A DNA stretch of 64,000 bases from CAZWLY01 sp964634465 (GTDB lineage: Bacteria > Desulfobacterota > Desulfarculia > G963662305). Below the pieces are notes generated by a model, which was given only the letters and a program-made list of their open reading frames with translations, did not search any database and had not been told where the DNA came from. Of this stretch, positions 43,254-52,926 are shown piece by piece. How positions within the stretch are numbered: the stretch's first letter is position 1; every line of letters starts with the position of its first letter. Where the stretch lies: positions 62,001-126,000 of the forward strand of contig CAZWLY010000008.1 of NCBI GenBank assembly GCA_964634465.1. Direction: 5' to 3'. The position numbers were made by a program, and so were the translations under genes.

Positions 43254-44573
43254 CTAGCGCCGCTGTCTCCGGCCGCCTTGGGGGCGCCTGCGCCCCCCAC
43301 GGCGCTGTGGACGACCGCCGCCGCCGCGTCGGCCGCCCCGTCGGATATTGACCGGCCCGGCCTCGTCCTCGACGAACCAGTCTTCCTTCGGCCACACCAC
43401 CGGGAGCTTCTCGCCCAGCATCGTCTCCAGGGGCTCCAGGTGGAGGACGTAGTCCTCGCAGGCGAAGGTGATCGCCGCGCCGGCCTTGCCCGCCCGGGCG
43501 GTGCGGCCGATGCGGTGGATGTAGTTCTCCGGGTCCTGGGGCAAATCGTAGTTGACCACGTGGCTGATGTCCTCGACGTGGATGCCTCGGGAGGCGACGT
43601 CGGTGGCGACCAGGATCTTGATCCGGCCGTCCTTGAAGCGCTCCATGAGTTGGATGCGCTTCTTTTGGGGAAGATCGCCGGTGATGCCGTGGGCGGCCCA
43701 ACCGTTGCCGGTGAGCTTCTTGGCCAGCCAGAGGACTCCGGATTTGGTGTTGCAGAAGATGAGCATCCGGTGCCAGTCTTCCCGTTTCAGGAGGCCGAGG
43801 AGCAGGTTGAGCTTCTCGCTCTTGCCGACGTGAAACAGGGTCTGTTCGATTCGCTCCTCGTCCGCCTTGTCGGGGGTGACGACGATCTTTTCGGGCAGGT
43901 TCATGTACTCGTAGGTCAACTCCATGACCCGGTAGGACAGCGTCGCCGAGAAGAGCATGGATTGGCGTTTCTCGTAGTGGGGCAGGCGGCGCAACAGATA
44001 GCGCATGTCCTTGACGAAGCCCAGGTCGAAGAGCCGGTCGCACTCGTCGATGACCAGGTACTTGATCGCTCCGGTCTTGAAGACGCCCTGCTTGAGATAG
44101 TCGATGATCCGGCCCGGCGTGCAGATGACGATATCGACGCCCTTTTTCAAGATATCGGCCTGCTTCTTGTAGTCGATGCCGCCGACCACCTGGGCCAGTT
44201 TGAAGCCGCAGTGAGAGCCGAGGAGTTCGGCGTCGTGATAGATCTGCAGGGCCAGCTCCCGGGTCGGGGCGATGATCAGCGCCCGGGGCAGGCCGGGTTT
44301 CGTGGGCGGCTCGGCCAGCATCCGGCTGAAGATGGTCACCAGGAAGGCGGCCGTCTTACCGGTGCCGGTCTGGGCCTGGCCGGCCACGTCGCGGCCGGTC
44401 AGCGAGATGGGCAGAGTTTGGGCCTGGATCGGGGTGCAGTGGGTGAAGCCGGCGTCGTTCAGCCCAGCCATGACTTCAGCGGGCAGGTCGAAATCGTCGA
44501 ACCGGACGTCGGTCAGAAAATCCGGCTGGCCGGCTCTCTCGGCGGTGATGGGGGAGGTGGAATCGTCGGTCAT
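43254..44573 (-). CDS. DEAD-box family RNA helicase (RhlB/RhlE-like) with DECD motif and RGG tail
   Basis: ATP-dependent RNA helicase of 439 residues. Q motif FTHCTPIQAQTLP, Walker A AQTGTGKTA, motif Ia PTRELALQ, motif II VIDECDRLFDLGF, motif III SAT, and motifs V/VI ATDVASRGIHVEDI and HRIGRTARAG. Motif II reads DECD instead of the usual bacterial DEAD, a form best known from eukaryotic UAP56/Sub2. The last 35 residues are an Arg/Gly-rich tail (RRGGRRGGGGRPQRRGG) typical of RNA-binding extensions. It lies upstream of the RRM gene on the same strand. Confidence 0.93.
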   Translation of the reverse strand: MTDDSTSPITAERAGQPDFLTDVRFDDFDLPAEVMAGLNDAGFTHCTPIQAQTLPISLTGRDVAGQAQTGTGKTAAFLVTIFSRMLAEPPTKPGLPRALIIAPTRELALQIYHDAELLGSHCGFKLAQVVGGIDYKKQADILKKGVDIVICTPGRIIDYLKQGVFKTGAIKYLVIDECDRLFDLGFVKDMRYLLRRLPHYEKRQSMLFSATLSYRVMELTYEYMNLPEKIVVTPDKADEERIEQTLFHVGKSEKLNLLLGLLKREDWHRMLIFCNTKSGVLWLAKKLTGNGWAAHGITGDLPQKKRIQLMERFKDGRIKILVATDVASRGIHVEDISHVVNYDLPQDPENYIHRIGRTARAGKAGAAITFACEDYVLHLEPLETMLGEKLPVVWPKEDWFVEDEAGPVNIRRGGRRGGGGRPQRRGGRRRPQGGRRQRR

Positions 44574-44709
44574 CTAATCCCTATTCTTGGCCGCTGTGGG
44601 TCCTGGTCGGCGGGCCGGCGGGTCTCGGTCTGCCGGCCCGGTGGTGTTTTGTTCGTCGCTGCTCGCTCAATTCAAACTATCGCCGTCGCGGCGAGTCGGC
44701 CGGGCCGGC

Positions 44710-45852
44710 TCACTTGGCCGCCAGCAGCCGGTCCAGCTTGGACTTCAGGTTCATCACGGCCAGGCTGGCCGGTCCCAGCTTGCCTCGGGCCCGGCCCATC
44801 TGGATCAGGGTCTCCAACTGGTTTCGGGGCACTTTCGGCTGCTCGCTCTCCGGCTTGCGGACCAGCTTCAGCGAGCCCGAAGGGCAGGTGGAGACGCACA
44901 GCCCGCAGCCGATGCAACGATCCCGGTCGAGCTTGGCCCGCTCCTGGCCGTCCTCGTCCTCGACGAGGGACAGGGCGTCCATCTGGCAGCGCTCGACGCA
45001 CACCCCGCAACCGATGCACTCGCTCGGCTCGAAGGCGGCGATGAAGGGGCTCGAGACCAAGGTGGCCGGCTTGGGGTGGCGTTTGAGGTTCAAGAGGACC
45101 TGGCAGCAGCAGCCGCAGCAACAGCAGATGTTGGTCACCTTTTGGGCGTTGCTGGGCTGAAGCACCAACCCGGCCTCGTCGGCCCGCCGCAGAATCTCCA
45201 GCGCCTCTTCCTGGTCGATTCTCCGGCCGATGCCGTTTTTTTCGTAATAGGTCGCCCCCCAACTGAAGACCAGGCAGCTCTCCTCGGGCCGATCGCAGCC
45301 CTGGCCGACCATCTTGTGCTCCCGGCGGCAGATGCACGGCGCGACCAAGAGGTGCTTTTGTTGCCGGATCAACTCCTCGGCCCGTTCGTAGGACAGGATC
45401 TCGTGTTCGACGTCGAGGCTCTTCTCCACCGGGATGGTCCGAAGCTGCGGCGCTTTCCGCCAGGTATCGGGGCTGATGAAGGTCGGGAGATACTCGTTCA
45501 TGTCATTGATCAGTTCCTCGTCGAGATCGTTGACATGGTACTCCCAGATGCCGATGGCGTACTGGGCGGCCATGTACAGCGCCGGTCGGCCGGGGGGCTC
45601 GATGGCGAAAATGAGCCCCTTTCTGGCCATGGCTTGGAGCCTTTCCTCGGCTTCGGCCCGATCGAGTCCGGCCCGGCGGGCGATCACCCCGGCCTGTTCG
45701 GGGATGAGAGTCAGCTTGGTGGCCAACTCGGCTTCGTCCGGGGTGAACAGCCGTTTCAATATCCGCAGCTCCACGCCGCTGTCGGTCGGGGGGAAGCCGG
45801 CCGGCAGGTTGTCCAGGTGCCTGGCCAGCTTGTCGTAGACGTCCTTGCCCAT
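44710..45852 (-). CDS. Ferredoxin-like 4Fe-4S protein with a CCCC-x-CCC motif
   Basis: Iron-sulfur protein of 380 residues. The N-terminal 90 residues look helical and winged-helix-like (LTLIPEQAGVIARRAGLDRA). The middle holds CICRREHK and, further on, NICCCCGCCCQVLL, an extraordinary run of seven Cys in eight residues. The C terminus has two 4Fe-4S clusters, CIGCGVCVERC and CIGCGLCVSTCPSG. No membrane or flavin motif was seen. The start is ATG 45852, with GGAG 7 bases upstream. It is probably an electron-transfer or redox-sensing protein of anaerobes; partners are not encoded nearby. Confidence 0.8.
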   Translation of the reverse strand: MGKDVYDKLARHLDNLPAGFPPTDSGVELRILKRLFTPDEAELATKLTLIPEQAGVIARRAGLDRAEAEERLQAMARKGLIFAIEPPGRPALYMAAQYAIGIWEYHVNDLDEELINDMNEYLPTFISPDTWRKAPQLRTIPVEKSLDVEHEILSYERAEELIRQQKHLLVAPCICRREHKMVGQGCDRPEESCLVFSWGATYYEKNGIGRRIDQEEALEILRRADEAGLVLQPSNAQKVTNICCCCGCCCQVLLNLKRHPKPATLVSSPFIAAFEPSECIGCGVCVERCQMDALSLVEDEDGQERAKLDRDRCIGCGLCVSTCPSGSLKLVRKPESEQPKVPRNQLETLIQMGRARGKLGPASLAVMNLKSKLDRLLAAK

Positions 45853-46041
45853 CCTTTTTCTCCGTTTTCTCCGTCTTTTTCCGTCTCGTTCAGTGGCGTA
45901 GTCTACCACGACCGGCGACGAGGGGCCAAGCCGGAACACCCGCTCTCCTCCGCCGCAACCGGCGACCATCGCCCCCCAGACCGGGGCCTTTCGGCGCCTC
46001 CGGCTAAACCAGGAAGGCGGTCGTCGATCGGCGTCGGCGTC

Positions 46042-47781
46042 CTAGTCGGCGGCGAACTGCATCCGGTACAGCTTACAGTATTCGCCCCCGCAGGCCATCA
46101 GCTCGTCGTGGGTTCCTTCCTCGATGATCTTGCCGTCGGCCATGATCACGATCCGATCGGCGTGCTGGATGGTGGACAGCCGGTGGGCGATGACCAGCAC
46201 CGTCCGGCCGCGCATCAGGTTGTCGATGGCCTTCTGGACGTAGAACTCGCTTTCGGTGTCCAGGGACGAGGTCGCTTCGTCGAGGATGAGTATCGGGGCG
46301 TCCTTCAACAGCGCCCGGGCGATGGCCAAGCGCTGGCGCTGGCCGCCGGAGAGGCGGACCCCTTGTTCGCCGATGACGGTGTCGTAGCCCTCAGGCAAGG
46401 CCGTGATGAACTCGTGGGCGTAGGCCGCCTCGGCGGCCCGGTAGATCTCCTCCTCGGTCGCGTTCGGCTTGCCGTAGGCGATGTTGTTCCTGATGGTGTC
46501 GTTGAAGAGGATGATTTGCTGGGTGACCAGCCCGATCTGGCGGCGAAGCGACTCGATGGTGACGTCGCGGGTGTCGACCCCGTCGATCTTGACCGCGCCC
46601 GAATCGACGTCGTAGAAGCGGGGCAGGAGGTTGACCAGGGTCGTCTTGCCTCCGCCGCTGGAACCGGCCAGGGCCACGATCTGTCCCGCCTTGACCGTCA
46701 GGCTGACCCCGTTTAGGACCGGCTCCCGATCGTAGGTGAAGTGGACGTCGCAGAATTCTATCCGATCCTTGATCGGCGCGAGCTCGACGGCGCCGGGCCG
46801 ATCGACGACGTCCGGCTGGGTGTCCAGCGTCTCGAAGATCCGGCCGGCCGCGGCCAGGCCCTGCTGGATGTGGTTGTTGGCGATGGCCACCTTCTTGATC
46901 GGCTCGTAGAGCAGGATCAGGGCGGTGATGAACGAGAAGAAGGTGCCCGGCGTGGCCTGGCCGTTGATGACCTGGTAGCCGCCGTAGCCCAGGATCAGGG
47001 CCATGCCCAACCCGCCCAGCGACTCCATCACCGGCGAGGTCATGGCGTTGACCCTGACGGCGCTCATGGTCACCTTGAGCAGCCGCTGCGAGATGGACTC
47101 GAAGCGGGAGATTTCATGCTCCTCGCCGGCAAAGGCCTTGACCACCCTGGCCCCGGTGATCGTCTCTTGCAGGAGGTTGGACATCTCGGCGGTGGATTCC
47201 TGGCGCTTGACGGCGAACTTGCGGGCCCAGCGTCCGAACTTCAGAAAGGGGATCATGGCCAGCGGGAAGACGAACAGGCTCATCAGGGCCAGCTTCCAGT
47301 CGCGGTAGAAGATGACGCCCATCAAGCCGACGATGGACAGGGCGTCGCGGACCACGCCCACCGCCGCCCTGGAGACGGCGTCCTGCAACAACTGGACCTC
47401 GTTGGTCACCCGCGAGATCAAGAGGCCGGTCGAGGCGTGATCGTAGAAGCTCAGGGACAATCGCTGGAGGTGGGCGTAGATCATTTCCCTGAGCTGGGCG
47501 ATGATTCGCTGCCCGACCCGGTTCATCAGCACCTCTTCGCCGTAGCCGGCCGCGCCCTTGATCGCCATGGCGGCCACGAAAGCCAGGGGGATGACGACCA
47601 TCATCCGGGCCGCCCGCTCGGGGTCGTCGCTGGCCGAGATGAAGATATCGTCCAGCAGGGGCTGAACCAGCCAGGCCAAGGCGGCGGTCATGCCGGCCAC
47701 CAGAACCATGCAGGCTACGGCCGCGGCCAGGGTGGGCCACTGGGGGGCGACCAGCTTGCCGACTCGTTTGTATAACTTCAC
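46042..47781 (-). CDS. msbA: Lipid A export-type ABC transporter (MsbA-like)
   Basis: Fused permease-ATPase of 579 residues that forms a homodimer. Six membrane helices in residues 1-310, then the nucleotide-binding domain with Walker A AGSSGGGKTTLV, Q-loop, signature LSGGQRQRLAIARA, Walker B ILILDEATSSLD and H-loop AHRLST. It is the length and pattern of MsbA, which flips lipid A-core across the inner membrane. The GTG start has GAGG upstream. It is divergent from a cluster of envelope-glycan genes, in keeping with lipid export, but other lipid or peptide substrates are possible. Confidence 0.88.
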   Translation of the reverse strand: MKLYKRVGKLVAPQWPTLAAAVACMVLVAGMTAALAWLVQPLLDDIFISASDDPERAARMMVVIPLAFVAAMAIKGAAGYGEEVLMNRVGQRIIAQLREMIYAHLQRLSLSFYDHASTGLLISRVTNEVQLLQDAVSRAAVGVVRDALSIVGLMGVIFYRDWKLALMSLFVFPLAMIPFLKFGRWARKFAVKRQESTAEMSNLLQETITGARVVKAFAGEEHEISRFESISQRLLKVTMSAVRVNAMTSPVMESLGGLGMALILGYGGYQVINGQATPGTFFSFITALILLYEPIKKVAIANNHIQQGLAAAGRIFETLDTQPDVVDRPGAVELAPIKDRIEFCDVHFTYDREPVLNGVSLTVKAGQIVALAGSSGGGKTTLVNLLPRFYDVDSGAVKIDGVDTRDVTIESLRRQIGLVTQQIILFNDTIRNNIAYGKPNATEEEIYRAAEAAYAHEFITALPEGYDTVIGEQGVRLSGGQRQRLAIARALLKDAPILILDEATSSLDTESEFYVQKAIDNLMRGRTVLVIAHRLSTIQHADRIVIMADGKIIEEGTHDELMACGGEYCKLYRMQFAAD

Positions 47782-47930
47782 CTGATGGCCTCGACTGGAA
47801 TTGGGCCCCCTCCGCCGCTGGAACGATTGGGGCCGGCCGGCCCCAAGGCCGGGTCGGACCCAATCCTACACCGAGGCCGGGGCTAACTCAAGTTTTGCCG
47901 GGCCGGGCGGGCTCGATCGCCATTGAAGGC

Positions 47931-47958
47931 TTGACAGGCCGCGGCGCCGGGTGACAAT
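47931..47958 (+). promoter_or_regulatory. Sigma-70 promoter of the radical SAM gene
   Basis: Consensus TTGACA (47931-47936), 16-bp spacer, GACAAT (47953-47958). Predicted start near 47965 rules out the GTG at that position as start codon and supports GTG 48016. Confidence 0.6.
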
Positions 47959-48015
47959 CTCGGGGTGACCCGCTCCCGGCCGGGGCCGGACGGGAAGGGA
48001 GACAAGGAGCGGCCG

Positions 48016-49113
48016 GTGAAAAAAAAGGCCTTTGGCCACGTCAGGATACCGTTCAAGCGCATCCACATCGAACTGACCAACATCTGCGAGTTCAACTGCG
48101 TCTTCTGTCCCAAACCGTTCATGTCCCGCCGCTACGGCTACATGGACACCGAACTGGCCAAGGCGACGGTGAGCGCCGTCGGCCGGCATGGCCTGGCCGA
48201 GAAGATCACCTTCCACGTCATGGGCGAGCCGACGCTCCACCCCGATTTCTTCGACATCCTGGAGCACGCCGCGGCCGAGGGTGTGCCGGTCGGGCTGACC
48301 ACCAACGGGGCCGGCCTGAGCGGCGAGATCGGCCGCCGGCTGTTGGATTATCCGCTCCATCAGATCGACGTCTCGCTCCAGACGCCGGACGAGAAGTCGT
48401 TCGCCCTTCGCCGGGCCGGCAAGCTCGGTTACCAAGATTACATCGACGGCGTGTTCAACTTCTTCGTCGCCTACCGGGCCAGACACGAGGACGCCATCTT
48501 CAAGCTGCGCTTTCTCAACACCACCATTCCCTTAAAGAGCCTCGAAAAGAAGATGGGCCCGGTCAGGGTCATCTCCTCGAAGGGGGAGCTTCGAGACGTG
48601 TTTTCGACCTGGACCGAGCGCGTCTACAAGGCCCTGGATCTGCCTCCCCAGGCGCTCGACGAGGCCCTGGCCCGGATCGCCAGGCTGGGCTCTTTGAAGT
48701 GGAACGTGGTCGAGGTTTTGCCCAACGTCTTTTTTGAAACCTACCTGCTGGCCGACTGGGGCAACGCCTTCTACGACGGCAAGATCAGGCCGGCCTGGGC
48801 CGGTTATTGCTTCGGCATGCGCGATCACTTCGCCGTGCTGCACTCCGGCGACGTGGTTTTGTGCTGCATCGATTTCGACGGCCGGACGGCCGTCGGCAAC
48901 CTCCACCAAAGCTCCCTGGCCGAAGTCCTCTCCAGCGACAGACTGGGCGAAATCATGAAGGGTTTCCGCCGGTTCAAGCCCGTTCACCCCTACTGCAAGA
49001 TCTGCCTGGGCGGCAAGAATCTTGTGTCCTGGTTGACCAAGCCGGCGGCGACGCTCATCGGGCTCTACGCCCTCAAGCCCTACTTCTACCGCCGGGTCAG
49101 GCTGTACGAATAG
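48016..49113 (+). CDS. Radical SAM/SPASM protein
   Basis: Radical S-adenosylmethionine enzyme of 365 residues. The cluster motif is CEFNCVFC (CX3CX2C) near residue 25, with MGEPTLHPD (the GGE-like SAM motif) following. The C-terminal region has CCIDFDGRTAVGNL and YCKICLGG, a SPASM-type auxiliary-cluster pattern. The start is GTG 48016, 6 bases after AAGGAG. Similar proteins modify peptides or act in envelope polymer synthesis. The next three genes are a glycosyltransferase, a GT39-like enzyme and a PAP2 phosphatase, which favours an envelope role. Confidence 0.85.
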   Translation: MKKKAFGHVRIPFKRIHIELTNICEFNCVFCPKPFMSRRYGYMDTELAKATVSAVGRHGLAEKITFHVMGEPTLHPDFFDILEHAAAEGVPVGLTTNGAGLSGEIGRRLLDYPLHQIDVSLQTPDEKSFALRRAGKLGYQDYIDGVFNFFVAYRARHEDAIFKLRFLNTTIPLKSLEKKMGPVRVISSKGELRDVFSTWTERVYKALDLPPQALDEALARIARLGSLKWNVVEVLPNVFFETYLLADWGNAFYDGKIRPAWAGYCFGMRDHFAVLHSGDVVLCCIDFDGRTAVGNLHQSSLAEVLSSDRLGEIMKGFRRFKPVHPYCKICLGGKNLVSWLTKPAATLIGLYALKPYFYRRVRLYE

Positions 49114-49325
49114 TGTCGCGTCTCGTAAGTGAACTCTCTGGAGGGGCGGAGGGCTCCGGAATGGGCCGGCTCTGCGATCGAGGCCGTGGACTCGCCCTGA
49201 TCCGCCTGGAGCCGCGCTCCGTCGCCTTTTCAGGGCCGGTCGGCCGCCCATCGGCGGCCGAAGCGGTTTCACCTTGGGCCGGCCGGCGGTTGTGCTAATA
49301 TCACCGCGACGCGGGAGGGCCGGCC

Positions 49326-50246
49326 GTGGATCTATCGATCATCATCGTCAACCTGAACACCAAACGGCTTCTTCTGGATTGCCTGAAGACGGTCTACGAC
49401 ACCGTTCGGGGCTTGAGCTTCGAGGTCTGGCTGGTGGACAACGGCTCCACGGACGGCAGCGTCGAGGCGGTCAAGGCGGCCTATCCCCAGGTCAAGATCA
49501 TCGCCAATGAGACCAACCTCGGCTTCGCCGCGGCCAACAACCTGGCCCTGCGCCGGATGGCGGGCGACTACGCCCTGCTGTTGAACACCGACGCCGGCCT
49601 GACCGAAGGCGCGGTCGAGACCCTCTTTCGCTTCATGGAGGACAATCCCCGGGCGGCCATGGCCTGCGGCCAGCTCCTGAACGCCGACGGCTCCCGCCAG
49701 AACTCCACGGCCAATTTCCCGAGTCTCATGGCGCTTCTCACCAACGAGTCGCTGGTCAGGCTCATCGCCCCCAAGCGCTTTCCCAGCAAGCGCCGAAGCG
49801 AGCAGGGGCCGGTGGCGGTCGAGTCCTGTATCGGCGCTTGCCTCATCGTCCGCAAGGCGGCCATGGACGAGGTCGGCCTTTTTGACGAAGACTACTTTTT
49901 CTTCTTCGAGGAGACCGATTGGGCCTACCGCTTCAGCCGGGCCGGCTGGGGGATATACTTCGTCCCCGCGGCCAGGATTTTCCACTACCAGGGCCAGACC
50001 GTGGGTCACGGGGCGGCCTCCCGGATCATGTACTACCGCTCCCGCTACATATTCCTCAAGAAATGGCGGCCGGCCGCCTATCCGATCTTCAGAATCGTCA
50101 TCTTCGGCCGGCTTGTCGTCAACGCCTCTTTGACATTGTTGGGAAATTTGGGCACTATCGGGCTGAACCCAGGGCTTAGAAGACGATTGGCCGTCTACGG
50201 CCGGCTCATCGGCTGGCACCTGAGGGGTTGTCCGGAAGACGGCTGA
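49326..50246 (+). CDS. Glycosyltransferase family 2
   Basis: GT-A fold glycosyltransferase of 306 residues. SIIIVNLNTKRLLLDCLKTV opens the nucleotide-binding domain, VDNGSTDGSVE and the metal-binding LLNTDAGL (DxD-like NTDA) follow, and FFFFEETDWAYRFSRAGW is the acceptor/catalytic ED motif of rhamnosyltransferase-like GT2. C-terminal hydrophobic stretches suggest membrane association. The GTG start follows GGGAGG. It probably adds a sugar to a lipid-linked glycan. Confidence 0.9.
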   Translation: MDLSIIIVNLNTKRLLLDCLKTVYDTVRGLSFEVWLVDNGSTDGSVEAVKAAYPQVKIIANETNLGFAAANNLALRRMAGDYALLLNTDAGLTEGAVETLFRFMEDNPRAAMACGQLLNADGSRQNSTANFPSLMALLTNESLVRLIAPKRFPSKRRSEQGPVAVESCIGACLIVRKAAMDEVGLFDEDYFFFFEETDWAYRFSRAGWGIYFVPAARIFHYQGQTVGHGAASRIMYYRSRYIFLKKWRPAAYPIFRIVIFGRLVVNASLTLLGNLGTIGLNPGLRRRLAVYGRLIGWHLRGCPEDG

Positions 50247-50280
50247 GAGCCCGAGAGCCCGGCGCACCAGGGGACGAAAC

Positions 50281-51894
50281 TTGATTAAAGAGCGAATCGC
50301 GGACGCGGACGTCTCCGGCCTCAGGCCGGAGGGTGACAATCCGTTTCTCACTCGCCAGATGTGGATCATCGTCCTCATCGCCCTGGCCGTTCGGCTCGTG
50401 ACCGCCTACAACACCTACGTCGTCAACCTGGACGGCTGCATCTACATCCATCAGGCCCGGGCCTTCCATTTCGGCATGTTGGACCAATTGACCGCCTGCG
50501 CCGGGCGCTACTTTTCTAATTACCCGATTCTCATCGCCTGGGCCTACCATATCTTCGGCGACTGGGTGACGGCGGCCCGGTCGGTGTCGGTCCTTTTCGG
50601 CACCCTGACCATGATTCCCCTCTACCTCCTCATTCGGCGCTTCTTTGACGAGCGGTTGACCGGTCTGATCGCCTTGACCTTCGCCGTGATGCCGACCCTG
50701 GTCGTGCGAAGCGCCGACGTGGTGCGGGGGCCGGTCTACTGGTTCTTTCTGGCGACCGGAATCTACCTGTTCATCACCGGCCTGGAGAGGGGCCGGCGGC
50801 GCTGCCTGGCCCTGGCCGGCCTGTCGCTGATTCTGGCCGCCTGGGGGCGCATCGAGGGCGCGGTGTTCATCCCGGCCTCGTTGGTCTACCTGGCCGTATC
50901 GGATACAGACAGGAAGCTCCGCTCGGCCCTGGCCTTTCTGACGCCGGTCATCGTCGTCGCCGGGGTCTCGATTCTGGGCATGCTCTTCTACGACGAATCG
51001 GTCAACGACGTCTTCCGGATAAAAGAGGCCCTGATCCGCTTGAGGGTCCCGCTGTGGCAGTACGAGCGAATGCGCGGCATCATGGCCTACCTGGCCGCCC
51101 ACCCTCAAGACCCGACCATGGGCCAGTTTTTGGACAAGGCCCGGAACATGATCTGGCTGATCGCCATCGGGACCATGCTCCGGTTCATGGCCGAAGCCTT
51201 CTACTACCCCTTCTTCCTGACCAGCCTGCTGGGGGTCTTCGGTCTGGCCAGGCGGATCAAGAAAGACCGCCGGTTGTCCTACTTCGTGCTGCTGGCCGCC
51301 TCGTCGCTGTTGATCCTCTACGTCCTTTTGATCGAGTCCTGGGTCATGGAGCGGCGCTACCTGGTGCTGACCATCCTGCCCTCGTTCATCTTTTACGGCT
51401 TCGGGCTTCAAAGGATCATCGATTTCTGCCGCAAAAGACTCAAGGCCAAGGAGGCGATCGTGTTCGGCGTCCTCGCCCTGGCGATCATGGGGTTGACCGT
51501 GCCCAAGTTCCTCGGCCCCCGGGAGGCGGACAAGCTGATCTTCCAGGAGATAGGCGAGCTGATCGCCGGACGGGAAGGCAACGACCGTGTGATCAAGATC
51601 ATCTCGGCCTCTCCCTCGGCCGGGCGCTGGGCGTCGTTTTACGCCAACCTGAACTACCAAGGCGCGCCCTGTCCCGAAAGCGAGATCGACACTTTAAGCA
51701 ACCCGCCCCGAAATCCGGAGACCCTCAGAGAGTGGCTCAAGAGCCTCGGGACCGAGTACTTCATCTGGGTGGAGCGACACTGGCCGGAGGAGGCCTACGA
51801 CTTCTTGGGCGAGGGCTTGGGCCCCGGTTGGACGCCGCTGGGGCAGTTCCAGCACCCGGATTCGGGTCGGATCATTCTCTTCCAGGCGGATTAG
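50281..51894 (+). CDS. GT39/PMT-like integral membrane glycosyltransferase
   Basis: Membrane protein of 537 residues with about ten hydrophobic helices and a soluble C-terminal domain. The first luminal loop has NLDGCIYIHQARAF, where the Asp occupies the place of the catalytic Asp in ArnT/PMT-type enzymes, though the usual D-E or E-x-H pair is not obvious. Such GT-C enzymes use polyprenyl-phosphate sugars. It starts with TTG, 34 bp after the GT2 stop. Enzyme class is likely, donor and acceptor unknown. Confidence 0.72.
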   Translation: MIKERIADADVSGLRPEGDNPFLTRQMWIIVLIALAVRLVTAYNTYVVNLDGCIYIHQARAFHFGMLDQLTACAGRYFSNYPILIAWAYHIFGDWVTAARSVSVLFGTLTMIPLYLLIRRFFDERLTGLIALTFAVMPTLVVRSADVVRGPVYWFFLATGIYLFITGLERGRRRCLALAGLSLILAAWGRIEGAVFIPASLVYLAVSDTDRKLRSALAFLTPVIVVAGVSILGMLFYDESVNDVFRIKEALIRLRVPLWQYERMRGIMAYLAAHPQDPTMGQFLDKARNMIWLIAIGTMLRFMAEAFYYPFFLTSLLGVFGLARRIKKDRRLSYFVLLAASSLLILYVLLIESWVMERRYLVLTILPSFIFYGFGLQRIIDFCRKRLKAKEAIVFGVLALAIMGLTVPKFLGPREADKLIFQEIGELIAGREGNDRVIKIISASPSAGRWASFYANLNYQGAPCPESEIDTLSNPPRNPETLREWLKSLGTEYFIWVERHWPEEAYDFLGEGLGPGWTPLGQFQHPDSGRIILFQAD

Positions 51895-52077
51895 CCGGAG
51901 CTTTCGAAACAGACGCACCCCGGCCGCCCCGGCCCTTCGGTCACGGCCTGCGTCTGAAAAACCGCCGGAGCCCGGCGTGACATTCGGCGGCGGCCGGGTT
52001 ACAACAGCATCACGACCACTGCCGGACCGGCCGCGGCTTCGGGCGGTTTCGGCCGGTCGCCCGGGAACGGAGATGCG

Positions 52078-52707
52078 ATGGCCGACCTCTTGGCCCAACT
52101 CGATAGCTTGGACGCGGCCCTGTTCAAGACGATCAACCTCGGTCTGGCCTCGCCGGTCCTGGACGTTATCATGCCCTGGGTCAGCAGCTTCCTGCCCTAC
52201 ACCCCCTTCCTGGCGGCGATGGTGGTCTGGTTGTACTTCAGGCAGGGCAGCCCGGCCCGGTTCGTCATCCTGGTCGCGGGAGCGGCGGCGCTGATCCTGC
52301 TGACGGATTGGGCCACTTCCGCTCTCTTGAGGCCGTTTCTCGGCCGGCTCCGTCCCTCCTCGGCCCTGTTGGACGTCCGCGTCTTCGACAACGCCGCCTG
52401 GCACCTCACCGACCCGATCTGGCTGGCCGAGTACGCCGATTCGTTCGGTCTGCCTTCGGCCCACGCCGCCAACTCTTTCGGCCTGGCCGTCTTCCTGGGC
52501 CGCTTCCATCGGCACTTGGGTTGGCTGATCGCCCTCTGGGCGGTGGTGATCGGCCTGTCGAGGGTCTACCTCGGGGTGCACTACCCCGGCGACGTCCTGG
52601 CCGGCTTCGCCTGGGGCGGGTTGTGCGCCTGGCTTGTCGGGGGGCTCACCGCGCGGCTTTTGGGCCGCTCCGGCCGGGACGAGATAATCTATCGACACTT
52701 CGACTAG
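52078..52707 (+). CDS. PAP2 family phosphatase
   Basis: Membrane phosphatase of 209 residues with six helices. The three PAP2 motifs are LLRPFLGRLRP (KX6RP type, with Arg for Lys), GLPSAHAANSF (PSAH, catalytic His) and SRVYLGVHYPGDVLAG (SRX5HX3D, second His). Members dephosphorylate undecaprenyl diphosphate, phosphatidate or lipid A. After a GT2 and a GT39-like enzyme that consume polyprenyl-phosphate sugars, recycling of the polyprenyl carrier or lipid A dephosphorylation is a sensible role. Confidence 0.88.
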   Translation: MADLLAQLDSLDAALFKTINLGLASPVLDVIMPWVSSFLPYTPFLAAMVVWLYFRQGSPARFVILVAGAAALILLTDWATSALLRPFLGRLRPSSALLDVRVFDNAAWHLTDPIWLAEYADSFGLPSAHAANSFGLAVFLGRFHRHLGWLIALWAVVIGLSRVYLGVHYPGDVLAGFAWGGLCAWLVGGLTARLLGRSGRDEIIYRHFD

Positions 52708-52926
52708 CCGGCGGCTTTGTCGGGGGACGGTTTTTTCAGGGAGGGCCGGGAGAAGCTCCCAGGTAAGCGGCCGCCCCTTGTGCGTCCCGCCTCGGCTTGC
52801 TACATTGACCGGGCCGGGAGTGGCCTGACGGTTATTCTCGGGGGAAGCCTCTCGCGGGGGTTGTTCAAGCCTTCTTCCACCCGCCGGAGGCTTTGGCCCC
52901 TTTGAGGGCGAGACCGGGAGGACGCC

